DNA from: Pichia kudriavzevii
Lineage: Eukaryota; Ascomycota; Pichiomycetes; Pichiales; Pichiaceae
Assembly (NCBI RefSeq): GCF_003054445.1
Contig: NC_042509.1
Location: forward strand, 682,001-746,000
DNA: 64,000 nucleotides
Direction of reading: 5' to 3'
The position numbers and the translations under genes were made by a program. Below, in pieces: positions 28,802 through 37,804 of the stretch (within the stretch, counting starts at the first letter, position 1; every line of letters begins with the position of its first letter). The notes under the pieces were generated by a model. The model searched no databases. It saw only the letters and a program-made list of their open reading frames with translations, and was not told where the DNA came from.

Positions 28802-29623
28802 CTACTCTGGTTTTGTTTTCGTATTGATTTTCGTATTAATTTTCGTATTGATTTTCGTATTGATTTTAGTTGTCGTTTTTGTTTTCGTTTTCGATTCCCG
28901 TTTTCCGTTTTGAGCAGGTTTCTCCTTTGGCCTTTGTCTCTTGCTTTCGCCAGATTTGATGACGACAGTCTCAACGACAGTCTTGCGCTCAACACTCGCT
29001 CTTTCTCTCTCTCGAGCTTCATCGACCTTCCTCACATACCCGCCAAAGACAACAACTTCTGCAATTAAAACAATAATCGCAACAACTAAACTCAACAGCA
29101 TCCGGATGGCATAGTCACTCGCAAGACCCAGACTACTCCCACTCCAGTACCACATGGCGTATCCGGACGACACACAAGTTATGAAAACATTCAAAATAGT
29201 CGTCAGCTGATGCTTCACCTCCTTGGCCATACTCGCAGCGCTGCTGCTGTGGACCCGTTCAGATTCAGGTATAAAGACATACTTCCCAATAGAATCCACA
29301 CTAGTGGGCAAAGTGCTCTCGTTCCGTGAGAGGTACCTCCTATACTTCTTCTCCTCATCCTGCATTCGTAGTCTCTTCATTAGCTTCTTATACTCCTCGC
29401 TCTTCGGTATCGGCGGCCTTTCCTCATGCACCCCTATAAGCGGTGTAAGTTCTGCCATGTAGTGCATTATATTCCTTGACTCGCCATCACACAATGCAAG
29501 AACATCTAGCAATTCCTTAAAAGTGACCTTACCGCTAGTTAGAAGAATATCTTTCTTAGTTTTCTCAATCCCGCTTTCTCTGATCAGAAGCTCAACCTTT
29601 TCACCATATTTGTATTCAAGCAT
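28802..29623 (-). CDS. VPH2: Vph2/Vma12, ER assembly factor of the vacuolar ATPase
   Basis: The 273-residue protein has a hydrophilic N-terminal domain with the family's paired charged segments (PIPKSEEYKKLMKRLRMQDEEKKYRRYL), then two hydrophobic segments at about 141-160 and 174-194 with a short loop between them. This is the layout of Vma12/Vph2 and its animal relative TMEM199. With Vma21 and Vma22 it assembles the V0 sector in the ER. The tail after the second membrane segment is unusually long (about 75 residues), very basic, and ends in four 4-residue repeats (KINT) from a 12-base tandem repeat. S. cerevisiae Vph2 has 215 residues, so the tail is mostly extra. Confidence 0.85.
   Translation of the reverse strand: MLEYKYGEKVELLIRESGIEKTKKDILLTSGKVTFKELLDVLALCDGESRNIMHYMAELTPLIGVHEERPPIPKSEEYKKLMKRLRMQDEEKKYRRYLSRNESTLPTSVDSIGKYVFIPESERVHSSSAASMAKEVKHQLTTILNVFITCVSSGYAMWYWSGSSLGLASDYAIRMLLSLVVAIIVLIAEVVVFGGYVRKVDEARERERASVERKTVVETVVIKSGESKRQRPKEKPAQNGKRESKTKTKTTTKINTKINTKINTKINTKTKPE
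28820..28867 (-). repeat. Four tandem 12-base repeats at the 3' end of VPH2
   Basis: Four near-perfect copies of a 12-base unit (CGTATTGATTTT on the plus strand, one base different in the second copy) encode KINT repeats in the C-terminal tail. The unit length keeps the frame whatever the copy number. Confidence 0.9.
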
Positions 29624-29761
29624 GAGTTAAGCAGCCGAGACAAGTGAAGGAGGGTGGATAGTTGCCTACGGAAGAGAAGTTGAAGAAATTCAATATGTAA
29701 ATGATGCAATTAGACCTTGAACATTGCAAGGAGGTAAAATCAATTTTCAGCACCTGAAATA

Positions 29762-29767
29762 ACGCGT
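29762..29767. promoter_or_regulatory. MluI cell-cycle box (ACGCGT) upstream of CHL1
   Basis: A perfect ACGCGT palindrome lies 76 bases upstream of the CHL1 start. This is the MBF core that drives late-G1/S genes in budding yeasts; CHL1 acts in S-phase cohesion, so the site makes sense. A single hexamer is suggestive only. Confidence 0.5.
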
Positions 29768-29833
29768 AACTAAAATAAATATACAATAAAACAACACCAG
29801 ACTCTATTTTTTTTTTAAGCTAACAAGACCAGC

Positions 29834-29842
29834 ATGGTATAA
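29834..29842 (+). promoter_or_regulatory. Two-codon upstream ORF abutting the CHL1 start
   Basis: ATG GTA TAA at 29834-29842 is followed with no gap by the CHL1 ATG at 29843. If the transcript begins further upstream, a scanning ribosome meets this Met-Val-stop frame first, and CHL1 would depend on leaky scanning or reinitiation. Confidence 0.6.
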
Positions 29843-32353
29843 ATGGCACAAATAAATACATTCAACCATCCGTTTGAACATCCATATCAAGTCCAGCTGG
29901 ATTTGATGCAAGAAATATACGACACATTGAAAAATGGTTATAAAGTGGGCATATTTGAGTCGCCTACAGGAACAGGTAAAACATTAAGTTTAATATGTTC
30001 TACTATGACATGGTTGAGAGAATATAAAAAGATGCATAATGAAGGACTAATCAAAGACAAGCTGAAGTCTGCCGAAGAAGATGATGATGAGGAGGATGAA
30101 CCTGAATGGGTGAGACAAAGTTTCATTGACAAAATAATGTCTGAGTATGTTGGTGAAGCTAAAAAATACGAAGAACATTTGGCAAGAGTTCATGACCAAG
30201 GTACTAGTGTTATTATTGATGGGAATATAGGGAAGAAGGGAAATGTCAAGATATACAAGAAAAGGAAGACCGAAAAATTGCAGAATGACGAAACAATCGA
30301 CGATCTTGCACCTGATGATTTTGATATCTTAGATGACACAACGAGTAAATCAGGGATATCTAGAGATGTGGAATTTCTATTAGAGAGATTCGAAAATAAA
30401 TCCAAGAAGTATGAAAATAAAATACACTCAACACAAATTAATGAATCCAAAGTAAAGATTTTCTTTGTCTCACGTACGCATTCTCAGTTATCCCAGTTTA
30501 GTAGCCAACTAAAACTCACAACATTTCCCTCGTCAATTGACCAGCTTCCTGGAGAGCGCATCAAGTATCTTCCTTTAGGATCAAGAAAACAACTCTGCAT
30601 CAATGAATCGGTGTCTAAATTAGTCGACAGCCAAGCAATAAATAAAGCATGCCAGAATTTACAGCAGTCAACTGATGAAAACAAGAAATGCCAATATATG
30701 CCAAATCCATTTAACGAAGAGCATCTTCACTTGAAGGATAAAATGAATGATCTTGTCATGTCTGATATACGAGATATAGAAGATATACATGAGTTGGGAG
30801 AACAGCTACGTATATGTCCGTATTATTCGACACGAGCGGACATACCAATAGCTGAAATAATATCAATGCCATACCAGCTATTATTACACAAAGATACACG
30901 GCACATCTTGGGGTTAGATTTGCAAAACTCAGTTGTTGTAATAGACGAAGCACACAATCTACTGGACACAATATCCAGAATTTATTCAACATCAGTTTCA
31001 TTAAATGATTTAAAAATGGTGAGAAAAGCATTAAAACTTTATACTAGAAAGTTCATGCTTAAAATGTCTGCAGGTAATCGGATCAATATAGCCAAGCTAA
31101 ACAAAATTATCTCCAAGTTATACAAATTTATAGAGGCATCAAATGAGAAGGGAATTGTTACTTCTGGTAAAACTGTCGATAGAGATGATATTTTTGGTGA
31201 TGATGTCAGCGAGTTATTGAACATTTACGAGCTAGAAACATACTTAATCAAGTCGAAGCTTGCATTTAAGTTAGAGTCTTACATGGAAAAAGTAGTCAAG
31301 GTGGATGGTGATGAACTGTACAAATCATCTGGCCAGCCTATACTGTTTGGGATCAAATCCTTCTTGTATTCCCTCTCAAACCCCCTGAAAAGTGGAAAAT
31401 TTTTTTGGGATAAGTCTGAGAATGACCTTTCCTTAAAGTATCTCCTCCTTGACCCCAGTGAGGACTTCAAAGAAATCGTCGAAGAAGCCAAATGTGTTAT
31501 ATTGGCTGGGGGCACAATGGAGCCGGTCTCTGAATTCACCGATTTCCTAGTTCCCTATTTAGAAAAGGATAAGATTCATCAATTCTCATGTGATCATGTT
31601 ATACCAGATGAGAACTTGATTGTCTTCCCCATAGGGAGATACAGGAATACGGAATTTGAGTTTTCTTTTCAAAGGAGAAACAACGACTTCATGATAACCA
31701 AGTTAGGAGAATCATTCTGTGAATTACTGCGGGAAATTCCAGCAGGTTGTGTTGCCTTTTTCCCCAGTTACAGCTATCTCTCCCAAGTTCTTGAGAGCTG
31801 GCGGAAATCTGGAGTTTACGAAACACTGGACACCGTTAAAAAGATATTCACCGAATCTAAAGATAAATCTGTTGACGAAACTTTGTCTGAATTCAAGCAA
31901 ACAATTGAGTTGGATGATAATAGGAAAGGGGCCTTCTTGCTCTCAGTTGTTGGCGGTAAATTGTCTGAAGGGATCAATTTCTCTGATGATCTTGCTAGAG
32001 CTGTGTTTATGATAGGACTTCCCTATCCTAATGCATTCAGCAGTGATTTGATTGCCAAGCGAGAGTACATTGAGCAAAAATACCTTACCAACGGGAAGAC
32101 AGAATCGTATGCTAAGAGGAAGAGTCAAGAGTTCTACGAAAATTTGTGTATGAAAGCAGTCAACCAGTCGGTTGGACGTGCAATACGGAACATCAACGAC
32201 TATGCAACAATATACCTTTTTGATTCTCGATATGGCAACCCACGTATAGTGAACAAACTTTCTCAATGGGTGAAGAAAAGGGTGCTACCAATGAACACGA
32301 CAAACCCCGTTTTAGAGACACGCGCCTTTTTCGAAAAACATGCACAACGTTAG
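29843..32353 (+). CDS. CHL1: Chl1, iron-sulphur DNA helicase for sister-chromatid cohesion
   Basis: The 836-residue protein starts MAQINTFNHPFEHPYQVQLDLM, a Q-motif-like opening, and has Walker A ESPTGTGKT (40-47). Iron-sulphur cysteines fall in QLCINESV, ACQNL, KCQYMPNPF and LRICPYYSTR. Walker B is VVIDEAHNLLD, and motif VI is QSVGRAIRNINDYA. This is the XPD/DDX11/FANCJ superfamily 2 layout; the length and the acidic insertion after motif I fit Chl1 (861 in S. cerevisiae) rather than Rad3. Chl1 unwinds DNA 5'-3' and works with Ctf4 and Eco1 at the fork to establish cohesion. Confidence 0.95.
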   Translation: MAQINTFNHPFEHPYQVQLDLMQEIYDTLKNGYKVGIFESPTGTGKTLSLICSTMTWLREYKKMHNEGLIKDKLKSAEEDDDEEDEPEWVRQSFIDKIMSEYVGEAKKYEEHLARVHDQGTSVIIDGNIGKKGNVKIYKKRKTEKLQNDETIDDLAPDDFDILDDTTSKSGISRDVEFLLERFENKSKKYENKIHSTQINESKVKIFFVSRTHSQLSQFSSQLKLTTFPSSIDQLPGERIKYLPLGSRKQLCINESVSKLVDSQAINKACQNLQQSTDENKKCQYMPNPFNEEHLHLKDKMNDLVMSDIRDIEDIHELGEQLRICPYYSTRADIPIAEIISMPYQLLLHKDTRHILGLDLQNSVVVIDEAHNLLDTISRIYSTSVSLNDLKMVRKALKLYTRKFMLKMSAGNRINIAKLNKIISKLYKFIEASNEKGIVTSGKTVDRDDIFGDDVSELLNIYELETYLIKSKLAFKLESYMEKVVKVDGDELYKSSGQPILFGIKSFLYSLSNPLKSGKFFWDKSENDLSLKYLLLDPSEDFKEIVEEAKCVILAGGTMEPVSEFTDFLVPYLEKDKIHQFSCDHVIPDENLIVFPIGRYRNTEFEFSFQRRNNDFMITKLGESFCELLREIPAGCVAFFPSYSYLSQVLESWRKSGVYETLDTVKKIFTESKDKSVDETLSEFKQTIELDDNRKGAFLLSVVGGKLSEGINFSDDLARAVFMIGLPYPNAFSSDLIAKREYIEQKYLTNGKTESYAKRKSQEFYENLCMKAVNQSVGRAIRNINDYATIYLFDSRYGNPRIVNKLSQWVKKRVLPMNTTNPVLETRAFFEKHAQR

Positions 32354-32442
32354 AAATTTGAAGAGAGTATTTATCCATCCTTTGCACAAGTGGCGATTGT
32401 CTTGCATCTCTTCCACCAAGGACCGAATAAGATATAGACAAA

Positions 32443-33477
32443 ATGGCCGATCTTGAAGTAGAACCAACTTTAGGGGATATTGTTTCTCATGACACACTTA
32501 AATGGGTTTTTGTCGGTGGTAAAGGTGGTGTTGGTAAAACCACATCCTCCTCCTCCATTGCAATCCAATTGGCATTGAACAATCCACAAAAGAACTACTT
32601 GTTGATATCTACTGATCCTGCACACAACTTGTCGGACGCGTTTGATCAAAAGTTTGGGAAGGACGCAAGAGTGGTTGAAGGATTAAGCAATCTATCATGT
32701 ATGGAGATTGATCCGTCATCATCAATGGAGGAGTTCAACGCATCCAATAAGATGGGCATGGATCAGAACGATCCACTCAACAGTGTTTTGTCTGAAGTAA
32801 CATCTTCCATTCCAGGTATTGATGAAGCGTTTTCCTTCATGGAGGTTTTAAAACACATCAAGAACCAAAAGGCAAGTGAAAACGATACTTCCATCATTAA
32901 GTATGATACAATTATCTTTGACACTGCCCCAACTGGTCATACTTTGAGATTTCTACAACTTCCATCTACGCTTGAAAAGCTATTAGGTAAGTTCAACGAA
33001 ATTACAGGTAGAATGGGATCTTTGTTGAGCATGATGGGTGGTGATCAAAAGCAAGAAATGTTCAACAAATTAGGTGAAATCAAAGAACAAGTTACTGAAG
33101 TTAACAAGCAATTCCAAGATCCTGAATTGACAACATTTGTCTGCGTTTGTATCTCGGAGTTTTTATCCTTGTACGAAACCGAAAGATTAATCCAAGATTT
33201 AATGAAGTACAACATGGATGTCAATACAATCATTGTCAACCAATTGTTATTTGCTGACGAAGACGAATGTAAGAGGTGCCAAGCTAGATGGAAGATGCAA
33301 AAGAAGTATTTGGACCAAATGGATGAATTGTATGAAGATTATCATTTGATCAAAATGCCTCTTCTAGGTAACGAAATTAGAGGCTTGCCTAATTTGAAAA
33401 AGTTCTCCAAGTTCCTTCTGACCCCTTATAATCCAGCAACTGACAAAGATCTTGTTTTCTCTATTGAGGAAAGATAG
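32443..33477 (+). CDS. GET3: Get3, ATPase that targets tail-anchored proteins to the ER
   Basis: The 344-residue protein has the deviant P-loop [10 protein letters not shown] (25-34), switch regions [12 protein letters not shown] and [16 protein letters not shown], the Met-rich client-binding part (around [10 protein letters not shown]) and the zinc-binding CKRC pair. All are diagnostic of Get3/ArsA-type dimers. Get3 carries tail-anchored proteins from Sgt2/Get4/Get5 to the Get1/Get2 receptor. It begins 89 bases after CHL1 on the same strand. Length and motifs are intact. Confidence 0.97.
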   Translation: MADLEVEPTLGDIVSHDTLKWVFVGGKGGVGKTTSSSSIAIQLALNNPQKNYLLISTDPAHNLSDAFDQKFGKDARVVEGLSNLSCMEIDPSSSMEEFNASNKMGMDQNDPLNSVLSEVTSSIPGIDEAFSFMEVLKHIKNQKASENDTSIIKYDTIIFDTAPTGHTLRFLQLPSTLEKLLGKFNEITGRMGSLLSMMGGDQKQEMFNKLGEIKEQVTEVNKQFQDPELTTFVCVCISEFLSLYETERLIQDLMKYNMDVNTIIVNQLLFADEDECKRCQARWKMQKKYLDQMDELYEDYHLIKMPLLGNEIRGLPNLKKFSKFLLTPYNPATDKDLVFSIEER

Positions 33478-33699
33478 GTGTCTCTTTATAAACTTTAAAC
33501 ATGTATATCCACAGAAGCATCTATGGCAACTCGAAATCTAATCAAAGTAAAATTCCACATCCACGCGGAAAAAGGTAATAAGCGGATCTTGCCATCGTGC
33601 TCTTCTGTATGTAATCACCATACACTTATAATCAACATATCTTATTGGATACTGCCTTAACTTGGTCACTGGTGCAAAGTTAATATTGACAAACTTAGC

Positions 33700-35229
33700 A
33701 TGGGCACGCCGTTACATTACTGTCGAAGTTGTAATTTGCCCTTAGAACTTGATGATTCACTTAAAAGTTTGACTCCAGCTAAAGAGAACCTCCTAACTCT
33801 AAATTATGCCGAACAACCGTCACCTATACGCATAGAAAAGGGAGAGGAAAGTTCCAAGTCTCCAATCCACGATATACCAAAAATACCACAAGAACGAGTG
33901 GATCTTTTCAAAGAGGCGGTACAGTCAAACTCAGGGCGACGACAAGCGGAAGAAACAAAATATGACATTAGCAAGTACAATCCTAGCACTTCCACAGAGT
34001 CGGTGGAGATCAATAGTTCGAGTAATAAGCATTCGTTTGTGTATCTTGATGATAAGCAATACAATCATTCAGACTTTGATCATTATTCTGATGAAATGCT
34101 GCAAAATGGGAATAACTCGCCAAACGTTGTACGACCTTTCAGAAGTGAAGAGATTAAAGATTTAGTCAATAAAAAATCAAATATCAGTGAACGTGTTGAA
34201 AGCTTAGAAAAAATATTCAACATCATCTCGATGAAATACGAAATTGATTATCCGGTATGCAGTGACTGTGCGAACACTCTAGTCCAACAAATGAAGCACC
34301 ATTATGATACCTTAAATAAGGAAAAAGATGTCTACATGAAATTTCTCAAGAAATTAACCTCTCAAAATGGCCCCAATGTGGAGAAGACGAATCAATCGCT
34401 AAACGATTTGAAGAAGTTGGGGGAAGAGGAAGAAGCAATTCTAAATAAAATCTCAGAAGAAGATGAGAAACATTTGGCACTAAACAAAGAAATTGAAGAG
34501 CTTGAACTAGAGCTGCAAGAATTAAATACAAAAGAGCAAATATTTGTATTGGAAAAGAATAAATTTGAACTAGAAATGCAAGAGAAATTGGATGAACTAG
34601 ACCGAGTACAAAATCAGTATACTCATAATATGAATATAATGGACTTAATCAGAAGTACTGATGTATTTGGTACAATTTTTGAGATTTCACATTCAGGTAA
34701 ATTTGGCACTATCAATGGTCTTCGTTTGGGATGTTTAGATGATATCAAGGTTACTTGGCATGAAATAAATGCTGCACTAGGTCAGCTTGCTTTACTGATA
34801 GCTACATGTATCCATATATTGAATACTGAGCTTGACGGTTATAGATTAATTCCTATGGGATCGACTTCAAGGATTGAAAAATTCACAAAGGATCTAAAGT
34901 CTGGCAAAGTTGTAAAGTCAACGATAAAATTGTACTCTACGGGTGACTTCTCCATTGGTGGCTTTTTTGCTCATAATAATCTTGATGTTGGTATGGTGTG
35001 TTTGGTAGCTGTAATGCAGCAAGTGGCAGATCACATTGCGAAAATTGATAAAACATGCAAAATTCCATACATGATGGCCGAAGATAAAGTGGGAGGCTAC
35101 TGCGTCAGACCATCCAGCCGAAGTGGATGGGAATCGTGGACTAACAGTTGTAGGTGTTTGCTGACAAATGCTAGATGGATACTGCTTTTCTGTATAACGT
35201 ATTACAACGAGAAACTAGGTTGCGCATGA
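33700..35229 (+). CDS. VPS30: Vps30/Atg6 (Beclin 1), PI 3-kinase complex subunit
   Basis: The 509-residue protein has two CxxC pairs (CRSCNLPLELDDSL near the N-terminus and VCSDCANTLVQQM in mid-protein), then a long coiled coil (about residues 210-315), then the BARA domain (from about VFGTIFEISHSGKFGTINGLRLG to the aromatic WILLFCITYYNEK end). This is the Vps30/Beclin order. It is part of the Vps34 kinase complexes I and II, serving autophagy and vacuolar sorting. In S. cerevisiae VPS30 lies beside MEI5, TFB2 and RNY1, all of which occur in the next 14 kb here. Confidence 0.95.
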   Translation: MGTPLHYCRSCNLPLELDDSLKSLTPAKENLLTLNYAEQPSPIRIEKGEESSKSPIHDIPKIPQERVDLFKEAVQSNSGRRQAEETKYDISKYNPSTSTESVEINSSSNKHSFVYLDDKQYNHSDFDHYSDEMLQNGNNSPNVVRPFRSEEIKDLVNKKSNISERVESLEKIFNIISMKYEIDYPVCSDCANTLVQQMKHHYDTLNKEKDVYMKFLKKLTSQNGPNVEKTNQSLNDLKKLGEEEEAILNKISEEDEKHLALNKEIEELELELQELNTKEQIFVLEKNKFELEMQEKLDELDRVQNQYTHNMNIMDLIRSTDVFGTIFEISHSGKFGTINGLRLGCLDDIKVTWHEINAALGQLALLIATCIHILNTELDGYRLIPMGSTSRIEKFTKDLKSGKVVKSTIKLYSTGDFSIGGFFAHNNLDVGMVCLVAVMQQVADHIAKIDKTCKIPYMMAEDKVGGYCVRPSSRSGWESWTNSCRCLLTNARWILLFCITYYNEKLGCA

Positions 35230-35371
35230 ATATGATAGTGTAGGGACATGAATTAGTATCTCAACGATTATATCTTTTCTTTTTTTTTCTCTCTCAAATA
35301 ATTTTCGAACTTTCCTTCTAAATAATTTTTCTTTAAAGTCAGGTGGTGTAACGGAAACAGCTCGATATATT

Positions 35372-37804
35372 ATGACCATGGAGGATGTGGTTACAGTCTT
35401 AGATCACAAGGGAAAAAACTCGGTGTTCAAACCGGATGTTCTGGAAACCTTTTTGATATCTTTATCTGAGGGTTTGGCCACAGAATTTATCAACATCAAG
35501 GAAATTGTGGAAAAGGTTTATCTTGGACTGCCAAACCGAATAACTACAGATGAGCTTGTTAATTTAGTTGCAGAAACTCTTGCTTCCTTGACTACCAAGC
35601 ATTATCATTACTCAACTCTTGCATCGAGGGTTTTGTCTACACATATGCAGAAAAGACTTCCCGCAAAATTCTCAGAGAATTTTAAGCAGTTATATGAATA
35701 TAAACCTATCAATCAACAAGGCAAGGATTCCATCATATCGGAAAAAATACTCAATATTGTGCTGGAAAATAAAGATATAATAGATGGTGCTATCGTTAAA
35801 GAACGAGACTACGACATCGATTATTTTGGGTTTCGGACTTTGGAAAACTCATACTTTCTTAGGATTGATAACACTGTCTCCGAAACTCCGCAATTTTTGT
35901 TTATGAGAGTGGCTTTAGGTATCCACGGCACTGACATAGATAGTGCTATAGAAACATATGAGCTTATTTCCAAGAAATATTTTATTCATGCCTCTCCAAC
36001 TCTTTTCAATGCAAGTTTAAGAACCCCATTTTTATCTTCATGTTTCCTGTTGGCTATGAAAGACGACTCTATCGATGGCATATATAAAACGCTATATGAT
36101 ACAGCTATGATCTCGAGATCAGCTGGTGGTATTGGATTGCATGTCTCTAATATAAGAGCCAGTGGTACTTACATCAACGGTAGTAATGGGATTTCATCCG
36201 GTTTAATCCCTATGTTAAAAGTATTCAATTCAACTGCACAATATGTTGACCAGGGTGGAAACAAAAGACCAGGTGCATTTTGCATATATTTAGAGCCATG
36301 GCATGGTGATGTTTTTGACTTTCTCAATATCAGGAAGAATCATGGGAAGGAAGAAATGAGAGCTAGAGATTTATTTATTGCTCTATGGATTCCAGATATG
36401 TTCATGGAGAAAGTGGAAAGAGATGAAGATTGGTGTTTATTTTCTCAGGATTCGAGTCCAGGTCTAACCGAGTGTTATGGTGATGAGTTTAATAAATTGT
36501 ATGTAAAATATGAAAACGATGAGAGATTTCTGAGGAAAGTTAAGGCGAGAGAGTTATGGAGTGCGATCTTAATAGCACAAACAGAAACGGGTAACCCTTT
36601 CCTTCTTTACAAAGATCGGTGCAATTCCTTATCAAATCAAAAAAACCTGGGTGTAATCAAAAGCTCCAATTTATGTTGTGAAATAGTTGAATATTCGTCT
36701 CCCGAAGAAACTGCAGTTTGCAATCTTGCCTCAATTGCGTTGCCTATGTTTGTTAATGGAAACCAATTTGACTTCAAAAAGCTGCACGATATGACTAAAA
36801 TTGTTATTCGGAATTTGGATAGGGTTATTGACGTAAACGCTTATCCATTGGAGAATTGTAAGGTATCGAATATTAAGAACAGGCCGGTCGGCTTAGGTGT
36901 TCAAGGATTAGCTGATACTTTTTTCAAACTAAGAATTCCATTTGGCTCTCCAGAATCTAGGCAGTTGAACATTCAAATCTTCGAAACCATCTACCATGGT
37001 GCTTTAGAACAATCCTGTAAACTAGCCCAAGAACATGGAACTTATGGAACATATGATGGCTCTCCTATGTCGCAGGGAAAACTACAATATGATTTATGGG
37101 GGGCTAAGCCTACCGATTTATGGGACTGGAAGACATTGAAGAGAAAGATTGCTAAACATGGCGTTCGAAATTCATTACTTGTGGCTTTAATGCCTACTGC
37201 GTCCACTTCGCAAATTTTTGGCTTTACAGAGTGCTTTGAACCAATAACATCCAATATATACCTTCGTCGGGTCTTATCCGGAGAACATCAGGTTGTTAAT
37301 CGATACTTAGTCGACGACCTAGTGAAGTTGGGTTTGTGGAATACTGATTTGAAAAATCAAATTCTATTAAATCGTGGCTCCATCCAAGCTATTGAAGGAA
37401 TTCCAAAAGAAATTAAAAGCCTTTACAAGACTGTTTGGGAAATATCACAGAAAGTTGTTATTGACTTAGCAGCAGATAGGGCCCCCTTTATTGACCAATC
37501 ACAGAGTATGAATTTGTTTATTCAGGATGTCTCGTTTTCTAAATTAACCAGCATGCATTTCTATGCGTGGAAGAAAGGGTTGAAGACCGGAATGTATTAT
37601 TTAAGAACAAGAGCGGCAGCAAATGCTATACAATTCAGCTTAGATTTATCAACTATAAAAAAGCGGGAAAGGGAACTAGAAAGCGATGAGGCTCAAAAGA
37701 AGCAAAGAGGAGAGAGCAATGATTTAATTCACGATATTTATAACACAGATATTGTCAGCTGCAATTTGAAGGATCCAGAGAATTGTGAATCTTGCTCCGC
37801 TTAA
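35372..37804 (+). CDS. Divergent ribonucleotide reductase large subunit (R1 paralogue) with degenerate ATP cone
   Basis: The 810-residue class I R1 protein keeps the catalytic set: Cys224 in SSCFLLAMKDD (C218 of yeast Rnr1), SSNLCCEIVEYS, VCNLASIALP, GMYYLRT, and the C-terminal CESC shuttle cysteines. Substrate loop 2 (YVDQGGNKRPGAF) and the specificity-site Asp are also kept. The N-terminal ATP cone is not: the usual KRDGRxE opening is replaced by VLDHKGKN, and the conserved Asp of the dATP site (D57 of yeast and mouse R1, in ELDxLAAET) is Val63 (ELVNLVAET). Loss of that residue makes known R1 proteins insensitive to dATP feedback. The linker before the tail is short. A normal RNR1 probably exists elsewhere; this may be a counterpart of RNR3 or a separate duplicate. 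Confidence 0.92.
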   Translation: MTMEDVVTVLDHKGKNSVFKPDVLETFLISLSEGLATEFINIKEIVEKVYLGLPNRITTDELVNLVAETLASLTTKHYHYSTLASRVLSTHMQKRLPAKFSENFKQLYEYKPINQQGKDSIISEKILNIVLENKDIIDGAIVKERDYDIDYFGFRTLENSYFLRIDNTVSETPQFLFMRVALGIHGTDIDSAIETYELISKKYFIHASPTLFNASLRTPFLSSCFLLAMKDDSIDGIYKTLYDTAMISRSAGGIGLHVSNIRASGTYINGSNGISSGLIPMLKVFNSTAQYVDQGGNKRPGAFCIYLEPWHGDVFDFLNIRKNHGKEEMRARDLFIALWIPDMFMEKVERDEDWCLFSQDSSPGLTECYGDEFNKLYVKYENDERFLRKVKARELWSAILIAQTETGNPFLLYKDRCNSLSNQKNLGVIKSSNLCCEIVEYSSPEETAVCNLASIALPMFVNGNQFDFKKLHDMTKIVIRNLDRVIDVNAYPLENCKVSNIKNRPVGLGVQGLADTFFKLRIPFGSPESRQLNIQIFETIYHGALEQSCKLAQEHGTYGTYDGSPMSQGKLQYDLWGAKPTDLWDWKTLKRKIAKHGVRNSLLVALMPTASTSQIFGFTECFEPITSNIYLRRVLSGEHQVVNRYLVDDLVKLGLWNTDLKNQILLNRGSIQAIEGIPKEIKSLYKTVWEISQKVVIDLAADRAPFIDQSQSMNLFIQDVSFSKLTSMHFYAWKKGLKTGMYYLRTRAAANAIQFSLDLSTIKKRERELESDEAQKKQRGESNDLIHDIYNTDIVSCNLKDPENCESCSA

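Noticed and set aside
36650-36740. Double cysteine (LCCEIVEYS) in the R1 active site taken at first as abnormal
   Set aside because: As I recall it, S. cerevisiae Rnr1 has the same LCCE wording; only the ATP cone is unusual.
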